A DNA stretch of 5,189 bases from the NCBI GenBank assembly GCA_015522885.1, contig WALJ01000091.1, positions 1 to 5,189 of the forward strand, in the 5' to 3' direction. Positions 1-4,336 of the stretch are shown here, piece by piece. Below the pieces are notes generated by a model. That model saw only the letters and a list, made by a program, of their open reading frames with translations, did not search any database and was not told the DNA's origin. Position numbers and translations under genes: made by a program. How positions within the stretch are numbered: position 1 is the first letter of the stretch; each line of letters starts with the position of its first letter. Origin of the DNA: Thermoplasmata archaeon. Lineage in GTDB: Archaea; Thermoplasmatota; Thermoplasmata; WALJ01.

Positions 1-143
1 AGAAGCGGGTTGGTATCCCCTATAAAGAGTCCGTAGACTTTCTGCGTTTCCAGATCCAGAACAACGTTGTTGACGTTGCCTAGGAAGATTCCGTCGGTCG
101 TATACACCTGAAGGCCGATGAGTTCCGAGATTTCCTCAAGCAT
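1..143 (-). CDS. PRC-barrel domain protein, N-terminal part (cut by window edge)
   Basis: This is the first 47 codons of a small protein whose C-terminal part lies beyond position 1. It starts MLEEISELIGLQVYTTDG and continues with FLGNVNNVVLDLETQKVYGL. The pattern of an isoleucine-glycine strand, a D-G turn, a G-N-V strand and an L-D-x-E-T-x-K-V strand is that of PRC-barrel domains. Small stand-alone PRC-barrel proteins are common in euryarchaea; members of the family bind RNA-processing or cell-division partners, but the exact role of this one cannot be told from sequence. The ATG at 143 is well supported: AAGGAGG lies 7 nt upstream (151-157), with a TATA-like box further out. I see no signal peptide, so it should be cytoplasmic. 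The family assignment is fairly sure; the function is not. Confidence 0.8.
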   Translation of the reverse strand, partial: MLEEISELIGLQVYTTDGIFLGNVNNVVLDLETQKVYGLFIGDTNPL

Positions 144-150
144 GATTTTT

Positions 151-192
151 CCTCCTTGAATTCGCACCCTTATTACATACCTTGTCTATATA
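151..192 (-). promoter_or_regulatory. Promoter and ribosome binding site of the PRC-barrel gene
   Basis: On the minus strand TATATA (192-187) sits about 47 bp upstream of the ATG at 143. A start of transcription about 25 bp from the box would fall near 164, giving a leader of about 20 nt. That leader contains a strong Shine-Dalgarno AAGGAGG at 157-151, 7 nt from the start codon. This is a leadered gene, unlike rfcL and the zinc-ribbon gene. The transcription start is inferred from spacing only. Confidence 0.6.
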
Positions 193-278
193 CTTTTTGT
201 CTGTACTAGCTATCGAACGAGATGAGATGGCGAGTAGATACAGGGTCGTCATTTTATCACATTCCCGAATGAATGCTG

Positions 279-377
279 CATCCGGAAGCGCCTTGGGGTC
301 ATGAATCGGAATTGTGGTGTGCATGTGGAGGTGAAAGAATGATCCCATCCGAAAGCACCTTAGAGTCATGAATCGGA
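279..377. repeat. Degenerate direct repeat, 67-bp period
   Basis: A 32-bp segment at 279-310 (begins catccggaagcgcc, ends tcatgaatcgga) recurs at 346-377 with 28 of 32 bases identical, an offset of 67 bp. Similarity continues loosely on the 5' side (gaatgaatg versus gaaagaatg just before each copy). The repeat is non-coding as far as I can tell: 67 is not a multiple of 3, so the copies would be read in different frames. It lies upstream of the PRC-barrel promoter. Rest of the 144-580 spacer: the promoter at 151-192, a short radA-tail echo at 475-504 and a weak hairpin at 460-472; I see nothing else in it. Confidence 0.7.
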
Positions 378-474
378 AGATGGGGGTGATTACCATTTGA
401 CATGGCGGCCGGTCAAGCTTCCCGCTCTGAAAGAGGCGTCTCGAAAGGAGGGTTTTTCACGGCAGAGTGCCGGA

Positions 475-504
475 TTAATCCGTTATGACTTCTTCCGTTA
501 TTCT
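475..504 (-). repeat. Echo of the radA 3' end
   Basis: The minus strand here reads RITEEVITD followed by TAA. The true radA end at 610-581 reads RITEEGVSD followed by TAA. The two 30-bp segments align without gaps, 22 of 30 bases identical, including an exact 13-bp run (489-501 and 595-607), and the three residue differences are G/V, V/I and S/T. The offset is 106 bp, so the echo is in a different frame from radA and follows its stop codon. It may be a decayed partial duplication of the radA tail; a chance match of this length inside a 5-kb window is not excluded. Confidence 0.4.
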
Positions 505-580
505 AATGGCCGGCCTCGCCCGACGCTCACCCATTCCTCTGCTATTACTATGCGTTTCTTATCTTCTTTATCGATTGAAG

Positions 581-1534
581 TTAGTCGCTCACACCTTCTT
601 CCGTTATCCTCAGGAGCGCTTCTCCTTCCGGAAGGTTCGGAGAGTCTATAAGCCTCGCTATCCTCTTGTCTCCCTTCGATTTCCTGAGATAAACCCTGAA
701 TGTGGCGGTGTGCCCCACGATGTGGCCGCCTATGGGTCTCGTCGGATCTCCGAAGAAGGCATCCGGTTTCGAGGCAACCTGATTGGTTACGCATATCGCT
801 GCTTTATTCAGGGTCGAGAACTTCAGAAGCTTGTGCATATGCCGGTTCAGCAGTTGCTGCCTCTCCGCAAGAGCGCCTCTTCCCATGTACTCCGCTCTGA
901 AATGGGCGGTAAGGGAGTCCACAACAACCAGTTTTATCGGCCTCTCCTTTGCGATGTCAAAGAGCTTGTCCACAAGGAGCATCTGGTGGCTGGAGTTGTA
1001 TGCTCTCGCTACATGAATCTTTCCGAGAACCTCTTCGGGTTTGATGTCCAGTTCCAGCTTTTTGTTTGCACCCCCCACCATCTGGATGATTCTTTCGGGT
1101 CTGAAGGTGTTCTCCGTATCTATCATGGCAACCTCTCCGTCAAGGCCTCCGTACTCCACCGGCAGCGTGGCGTTAACCGCAAGCTGATGCATTATCTGAG
1201 TCTTTCCGGAGCCGAATTCTCCGAAGAACTCGGTTATCGACTCGGTTTCGACACCGCCCCCCAGAAGGTCGTCGAACGAGGCGGAGCCGGTGGTGATCTT
1301 CTTTATTTCCTTTCTTCTTTCCATTATTTCGACGCCGCTCTCGAAATTTCCGATATCGGCGGCCTTTTTTGCGGCATTTATTATCTTTGCTGCTACGGAG
1401 TCCCCTATCTCGGCTATCTCAGCGAGATTCCTCGGGGATTCCACGGCTATGGCCATCACGCTGTCATATCCTGCGTCTTTTAGCTTCTCGGCGGTCGCAG
1501 GCCCCACGCCGGGTAATTTTTCTATTTCGTCCAT
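581..1534 (-). CDS. radA: DNA repair and recombination protein RadA
   Basis: Archaeal RecA/Rad51-family recombinase of 317 residues, the usual RadA length. It forms ATP-dependent filaments on single-stranded DNA and carries out homologous pairing and strand exchange. Order of parts: helix-hairpin-helix N-terminal domain (about 5-58, LPGVGPATAEKL), linker with the polymerisation motif FESG at 64-67 (the FxxG form, as I recall from other euryarchaea, instead of FxxA), Walker A GEFGSGKT at 105-112, Walker B LVVVDS at 202-207, and the DNA-binding L2 region with NQVASKPDAFFGD and PIGGHIVGHTATFR at 251-280. No intein or frameshift. The ATG at 1534 is chosen because the HhH domain starts at once, as in homologues, and GGTGA lies 5 nt upstream. 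It is transcribed alone from its own TATA box; the next gene downstream is 437 bp away. Confidence 0.97.
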   Translation of the reverse strand: MDEIEKLPGVGPATAEKLKDAGYDSVMAIAVESPRNLAEIAEIGDSVAAKIINAAKKAADIGNFESGVEIMERRKEIKKITTGSASFDDLLGGGVETESITEFFGEFGSGKTQIMHQLAVNATLPVEYGGLDGEVAMIDTENTFRPERIIQMVGGANKKLELDIKPEEVLGKIHVARAYNSSHQMLLVDKLFDIAKERPIKLVVVDSLTAHFRAEYMGRGALAERQQLLNRHMHKLLKFSTLNKAAICVTNQVASKPDAFFGDPTRPIGGHIVGHTATFRVYLRKSKGDKRIARLIDSPNLPEGEALLRITEEGVSD

Positions 1535-1538
1535 TTTT

Positions 1539-1573
1539 TCACCGAGGAGTAAAGAGTACTCTTCTTTATAAAG
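1539..1573 (-). promoter_or_regulatory. radA promoter: TATA box, 12-bp palindrome and Shine-Dalgarno
   Basis: CTTTATAAAG at 1573-1564 is a near-ideal archaeal TATA box, and itself palindromic. A start about 25 bp downstream would fall near 1543, giving a leader of only about 9 nt that begins with the Shine-Dalgarno GGTGA (1543-1539) just before the ATG at 1534. Between the TATA box and the predicted start lies a perfect 12-bp palindrome, AAGAGTACTCTT (1552-1563). A dimeric regulator bound there would block polymerase recruitment, so it is a candidate operator; no regulator is identified. The symmetry of the TATA box would also permit rightward transcription toward 1594. Confidence 0.65.
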
Positions 1574-1628
1574 CTATTCGGGGGGTGAGTGAAAGTGAAA
1601 AGGTAGGAGAGCGTCTCATTTAGATTAT

Positions 1629-1737
1629 AGTCTCCGACCTGACTTTGTTAACTTATGCCACAGGCAATACAGGCTTTGCGAAGAACGAGAGTTCTGAGTT
1701 TGCCCTCCGTCAGGAGGGCTTAATCAGCTCAGAGACT
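1629..1737. other. Structured inverted-repeat element, candidate non-coding RNA or decayed mobile element
   Basis: Arms 1629-1642 and 1724-1737 are complementary over 14 positions (12 Watson-Crick pairs; on the minus strand one of the two others is a G-U wobble). They enclose three perfect hairpins: 1656-1666 (4-bp stem, loop aca), 1682-1695 (agaac/gttct with loop gaga) and 1702-1719 (7-bp GC-rich stem gccctcc/ggagggc with loop gtca). The overall shape is a closing stem with three branches. The strand is unresolved: the wobble favours minus, the GNRA-type gaga loop favours plus, and TATA-like boxes exist on both sides (1564-1573 symmetric; 1781-1788). There are no tRNA signature bases. It could be a stand-alone small RNA, a leader of radA read from upstream, or a MITE/IS-end relic. 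Confidence 0.4.
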
Positions 1738-1740
1738 GCT

Positions 1741-1781
1741 AGTCAGAGACATCATTAGTTTAGAAAATTATGTCTCTGACT
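1741..1781. repeat. Perfect 12-bp inverted repeat around the stop codon of the three-helix gene
   Basis: AGTCAGAGACAT at 1741-1752 and its exact reverse complement ATGTCTCTGACT at 1770-1781 enclose a 17-nt AT-rich loop. The TAA stop of the upstream membrane-protein gene (1757-1755) lies in the loop, so the last codons and the 3' end fold into the hairpin. As RNA it could terminate or stabilise the 3' end of that transcript; there is no T-tract directly after it, so a classical terminator is doubtful. The arms are variants of the arms that close the 1629-1737 element (core GTCTCYGA), so the two structures can exchange partners. Confidence 0.6.
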
Positions 1782-2033
1782 ATATATACCACCCACTTTA
1801 AGAGAGAAATACAGAGTTAGCAATAGAGTAACTACAGCCATTAACTGAACCAGAGACCACGGCCAGAGATTTCTGTAATTTCTCATATCTGGATGTATCA
1901 CAACAAATACTGTGGAGAGAGCGCTTAAAGTCCCAAAAAGCAGTCCAAAATCTTTCTGCATAGCGAAAGAGAGCATCAAAAAAACATATACGAGAGCTTC
2001 TGCAATCAGCAACTCAATCTTAAAACCAGTCAT
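1755..2033 (-). CDS. Small three-helix membrane protein, unknown function
   Basis: I do not recognise this 92-residue protein. It has three hydrophobic segments at about residues 6-25, 30-47 and 60-80, separated by short polar turns (MQKD; HPDMRNYRN), and ends in a short polar tail (GGIYSQRHNFLN). It is therefore probably an integral membrane protein without a soluble domain. Its third codon positions are mostly A or T (roughly two thirds by my count), unlike radA, rfcL and the other neighbours, which suggests recent acquisition. The ATG at 2033 has a poor Shine-Dalgarno-like GGGGGTC 5 nt upstream and no TATA box at the leaderless distance, so it may be read through from the zinc-ribbon gene 101 bp upstream. 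The 2034-2134 gap holds nothing else I can support. Its stop codon lies in the loop of a 12-bp inverted repeat. Confidence 0.6.
   Translation of the reverse strand: MTGFKIELLIAEALVYVFLMLSFAMQKDFGLLFGTLSALSTVFVVIHPDMRNYRNLWPWSLVQLMAVVTLLLTLYFSLKVGGIYSQRHNFLN
1781..1788 (-). promoter_or_regulatory. Possible TATA box for a transcript across the structured element
   Basis: TATATATA inside the last codons of the three-helix membrane protein gene. Read on the minus strand, a start about 25 bp downstream falls near 1759, just before the inverted-repeat element, so it could drive a small RNA or an alternative longer radA leader. Such a short AT-rich string could also be coincidental in this AT-rich gene. 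Confidence 0.3.
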
Positions 2034-2134
2034 AGCTTGACCCCCATCGCCAACGAGCCTTTCCGTTCCTCTTTTTCCTTAGGCAGATGACCAAAGCTTT
2101 CATTCTATGCACCATTTTTGCTGTGAGAAGATAC

Positions 2135-2470
2135 TTAGAACTCCCTCTTTATCGGGCTCCAGAATGTGGAATGGCATTTTTCGCAGTATGTAGCATCCTT
2201 TTCCACTTCCGCTCCGCATTCCGGGCAGAAATATCTCTCCTTTCCGGTGTAGAAAGATGTGCCGCAGTGAGGGCACACTTCGTCGTCCGCCGAAACCCTT
2301 CCGCCGCAGTTGCCGCAGGTATATATTCCGATGAGAAAGTGGGCTCCGCATTTCGGGCAGACAGGGCTTGTGGCATCCACTTCCGCTCCGCATCTGGGAC
2401 ACATGAACGGTAGGGTTTTCTTTCTCTCGGGTTTGACAATGGCAATGGCTTTCTTGAATATCTTTTTCAC
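2135..2470 (-). CDS. Protein with three tandem zinc ribbons
   Basis: With the GTG start at 2470 the product is 111 residues. A basic N-terminus (VKKIFKKAIAIVKPERKK) is followed by three double-CxxC zinc ribbons with identical spacing C-x2-C-x10-C-x2-C: cysteines 24/27/38/41, 52/55/66/69 and 82/85/96/99. Each should bind one zinc ion. No enzyme domain is present, so a nucleic-acid or protein-binding adaptor role is the most that can be inferred; zinc-ribbon proteins of this kind are frequent and mostly uncharacterised in archaea. The frame stays open upstream to an ATG at 2572 (145 residues), but that extension has no Shine-Dalgarno and runs through a 65-bp tandem duplication. A TATA box (2490-2499) lies inside the extension 25 bp before the GTG, which makes the GTG the likely leaderless start. 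Confidence 0.85.
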   Translation of the reverse strand: MKKIFKKAIAIVKPERKKTLPFMCPRCGAEVDATSPVCPKCGAHFLIGIYTCGNCGGRVSADDEVCPHCGTSFYTGKERYFCPECGAEVEKDATYCEKCHSTFWSPIKREF

Positions 2471-2489
2471 GCCGGTGAAACGCCTTCTT

Positions 2490-2499
2490 TTTATAAATA
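2490..2499 (-). promoter_or_regulatory. TATA box of the zinc-ribbon gene (leaderless start)
   Basis: On the minus strand AGGAAATATTTATAAAAAG gives a purine-rich BRE-like stretch followed by a strong TATA box centred near 2495. That is 25 bp before the GTG at 2470, the distance at which transcription starts in archaea, and no Shine-Dalgarno precedes the GTG. I infer a leaderless mRNA beginning at or next to the GTG. Confidence 0.6.
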
Positions 2500-2524
2500 T
2501 TTCCTGCGCTCTCATCTGAACGCT

Positions 2525-2647
2525 CATGTTATCTGTTTCTATCTCGGTCACATTCCTTGCATACCTAAACATCGAGACATCTCTTTGCCCATGTTATCTG
2601 TTTCTATCTCGGTCACATTCCTTGCATACCTAAACATCGAAACATCT
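2525..2647. repeat. Tandem duplication with 65-bp period
   Basis: A 58-bp segment at 2525-2582 recurs at 2590-2647 with a single difference (g2576 versus a2641), offset 65 bp, separated by 7 bp. The near identity means the duplication is recent or maintained. It lies just upstream of the zinc-ribbon promoter. Because 65 is not a multiple of 3, the ATG-containing reading frame in the left copy is not kept in the right copy, which argues against coding. It could be an upstream regulatory duplication or simple slippage/recombination product. Confidence 0.9.
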
Positions 2648-2680
2648 TTCCACTAATGTCATTTCACCATTCCGGTACAC

Positions 2681-2852
2681 AGTCTCTCCTTTAGTCCTTA
2701 TATCTTCCGCACGACTGCTTTGTTCATTTCTCTATTGTATTCAATAGTCTCTCCTTTACTTCCTCTATCTTCCGCCAAAAACACAACCATGGCCAACAAC
2801 CCAGCAGACTCTCACAGAGGAGGGCTCTCTATCTTCCGCCAAAAACACAACC
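2681..2852. repeat. Three imperfect direct repeats, 64-65-bp period
   Basis: Copy A (2681-2710) and copy B (2746-2775) share the 30-bp block agtctctccttta...tatcttccgc with 26 of 30 identical, offset 65. Copy B (2763-2788) and copy C (2827-2852) share an exact 26-bp block ctctatcttccgccaaaaac followed by acaacc, offset 64. The intervening sequences are unrelated to one another. The unit length matches the neighbouring 2525-2647 duplication. It resembles a CRISPR array in spacing only: the conserved block shifts between pairs, and there are no cas genes in the window. It is non-coding spacer downstream of rfcL. Confidence 0.75.
2732..2747. repeat. Short hairpin ctattg/caatag
   Basis: A perfect 6-bp inverted repeat (2732-2737 and 2742-2747) with a 4-nt loop tatt, at the junction between the first and second copies of the 65-bp-period repeats. 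It may mark a recombination or binding site; it has no obvious terminator tract. Confidence 0.35.
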
Positions 2853-2861
2853 CACAAAAAA
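2841..2861 (-). terminator. T-tract terminator of rfcL
   Basis: Read on the minus strand, the rfcL stop codon (2874-2872) is followed after about 10 nt by TTTTTT (2861-2856) and, 10 nt further, TTTTT (2845-2841). Runs of T are the intrinsic termination signal of archaeal RNA polymerase and need no hairpin. The second run lies inside copy C of the 65-bp-period repeats. Confidence 0.5.
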
Positions 2862-2871
2862 CTTTCATCTA

Positions 2872-4290
2872 TCAAAAATCGAAGAGCCCTTTTTGTTTGG
2901 CGCTCTCTTCCTGCGGTTTTTTGCCTTTCATGGCCTCTTTAATGGCATATTTTGCCTTTGCGGAGTCTCCGGTAAGATACTCGACTTCTTTCTCTTCCAA
3001 ACGCATTCTGTAAATCATCCCATACATGAATCGCTCGTCTCTGTTGAAAAGGATGCGGAAATACGGCAGAATTTCGTGGAGCGCTCTTTCAGTCGTGGTG
3101 TGCATGTGGACGGCCATTTTCTTTGAAAGGCTCTTTCTGACCGCTCTTATGCCCTTACTTCTCCCCATTTCTCTTATCCAGATAGGGAAGAAACCGGATG
3201 GAAAGGCATCTCTGTTTCCGGCCTGCATAAGGGTAGCTGCCATTTCTTCCGTGGCGTAGGACCACAGTCCGTACTGCCCGCGCCTGTAAACCTTTGAGAG
3301 CAGGATGTCCGCATCTGAGAGGTGCGCATAGCCCTCTGCGAGACCCGTTTCGCTCCCTGCGATTCTCGGCAGTACTTCATCTATCCATGCCATGAGGTTT
3401 TCCGGTCTTTCACCTATATTCATCAGAGCGCTCCTTGCATCCTTCATGTTTCCCGAGAATGCCGCAGCCTTAAGGCCTTCCTTTATATCCAGTTCTCTGT
3501 CCCGCAGTCCGGACGCGAGCACACTTTCCACACCCAGACCGGAATAGGCAAAGGACTGAAGGTCGTTTATCGCACCACGGACATCTCCTTTCGAGCGGTA
3601 TGCGATCTCCGAAACCAGCTTTCTGTCGATATCCAGAGCTTCGCTTTCCACAATTCTCAGAAGGGCCTTTTCAATCTCTTCCGGTTCCGGCCTTTTGAAC
3701 TTCACCACGGACACAGGCGAGTTCCTCCCTTTGAACACGGAGGACCTTCTTTGAAGTTCGTAGAGGTCATTGACTATGAGTATCATCGGCTGCGAGCCTT
3801 TTCTTATGGCCTCGGCTATCGCCTGCACTCCTCCTCTGTCCTCTCTGCCTGAAAGATTGTCCGCCTCGTCAAGTATTATCAGCTTCCTCTCGCCGTCTCT
3901 GGACAGCGTAAAGCTCCCGTCCTCCCTGAAACCCTCGGAGAGCGCTCCGTTTAACACAATTTCCCGTACGATATCCCTGCTCCTCTTATCGGAAGCGTTC
4001 ATCTCTATTACGCTCCATCCGAGCTCGTTCGCAAGCGCGAGAGCGCTCGTCGTCTTCCCGACACCCGGCGGCCCTGCGAGAATGAGCGCCTTTTTTTTCA
4101 TTATTTCGTCGTCTTTACCTTTCGCGCCCTTACTTTCCCTGTTTTCCGCACCTGCTCTTTTCAACGGAAGACCTTCTATCCATCCCTTTGCCCAGAGTTT
4201 CATCCTTCTTATGGCATTTCTGTTGCCCACGACATCGTCAAGGCTCTTCGGGCGATATTTCTCTGTCCATCCGAGGGATTTGGCGCTCAC
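2872..4290 (-). CDS. rfcL: Replication factor C large subunit
   Basis: AAA+ ATPase subunit of the archaeal clamp loader, 472 residues. With four RfcS subunits (not in this window) it opens the PCNA ring and loads it on primed DNA. Order of parts: N-terminal WTEKYRPKSLDDVVGN (8-23), Walker A GPPGVGKT (73-80), Walker B LIILDEAD (137-144), sensor 1 around N174 (ILIVND), sensor 2 GDVRGAINDLQ (235-245, R238), then the helical collar domain, with the RRGQYGLWSYA and RSKGIRAVRKSLSKK motifs. It ends in QKGLFDF (466-472), a PCNA-interacting peptide of form QxxLxxF. A basic, polar insert of about 20 residues (44-66) separates the N-terminal motif from Walker A. The GTG at 4290 is chosen because homologues begin just before the W-T-E-K-Y-R-P motif and a TATA box lies 25 bp upstream; there is no Shine-Dalgarno. 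Confidence 0.96.
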   Translation of the reverse strand: MSAKSLGWTEKYRPKSLDDVVGNRNAIRRMKLWAKGWIEGLPLKRAGAENRESKGAKGKDDEIMKKKALILAGPPGVGKTTSALALANELGWSVIEMNASDKRSRDIVREIVLNGALSEGFREDGSFTLSRDGERKLIILDEADNLSGREDRGGVQAIAEAIRKGSQPMILIVNDLYELQRRSSVFKGRNSPVSVVKFKRPEPEEIEKALLRIVESEALDIDRKLVSEIAYRSKGDVRGAINDLQSFAYSGLGVESVLASGLRDRELDIKEGLKAAAFSGNMKDARSALMNIGERPENLMAWIDEVLPRIAGSETGLAEGYAHLSDADILLSKVYRRGQYGLWSYATEEMAATLMQAGNRDAFPSGFFPIWIREMGRSKGIRAVRKSLSKKMAVHMHTTTERALHEILPYFRILFNRDERFMYGMIYRMRLEEKEVEYLTGDSAKAKYAIKEAMKGKKPQEESAKQKGLFDF

Positions 4291-4311
4291 AAGACCGCAT
4301 GGGCTTTGGGA

Positions 4312-4317
4312 TTTAAA
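4312..4317 (-). promoter_or_regulatory. TATA box of rfcL (leaderless start)
   Basis: CCTTTAAATCCC on the minus strand places TTTAAA 24-25 bp before the GTG at 4290, inside the 46-bp gap after the upstream gene. There is no Shine-Dalgarno, and the only nearby ATG (within ccgcatggg, 4299) is out of frame. This fits a leaderless GTG-initiated mRNA. Confidence 0.6.
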
Positions 4318-4336
4318 GGTTTGTCGGGCCCTGCGC

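Noticed and set aside
136..396. Minus-strand frame of 86 codons upstream of the PRC-barrel gene
   Set aside because: It overlaps the PRC-barrel promoter, ribosome site and start codon, spans a 67-bp-period repeat that shifts frame between copies, and has no protein-like pattern.
460..472. Hairpin cggca-gag-tgccg downstream of radA as a terminator
   Set aside because: The stem is only 5 bp and is not followed by a T-tract on the minus strand.
485..1483. Long plus-strand reading frame of 332 codons opposite radA
   Set aside because: It is fully antisense to an unmistakable radA, has no recognisable domain or Shine-Dalgarno, and is explained by the codon bias of radA.
1651..1722. Short open minus-strand stretch with ACIACG (CxxC) inside the structured element
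   Set aside because: Only 23 codons between two stops, no start codon, and the sequence is better explained by the hairpins.
1629..1737. tRNA gene suggested by the three-armed fold
   Set aside because: The closing stem is 14 positions long, there is no GTTCRANNC T-loop or A-box sequence, and the arm sizes do not match a tRNA.
1729..1760. C/D box guide RNA suggested by ATGATGT and CTGA on the minus strand
   Set aside because: The C-box is imperfect, spacing between boxes is too short for two guide regions, and the CTGA copies are part of the inverted-repeat arms.
2020..2115. Minus-strand basic frame of 31 codons (MVHRMKALV...) between the zinc-ribbon and three-helix genes
   Set aside because: It overlaps the start of the three-helix gene in another frame, has no Shine-Dalgarno or clear promoter, and no recognisable pattern.
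2698..2790. Minus-strand small frame of 30 codons starting MVVFLAEDRG
   Set aside because: It lies entirely in the 65-bp-period repeats, lacks a Shine-Dalgarno or TATA box at a fitting distance, and the repeat does not keep the frame.
2681..2852. CRISPR array
   Set aside because: Only three copies, the conserved block changes position between pairs, blocks diverge in the middle, and no cas gene or leader is visible.
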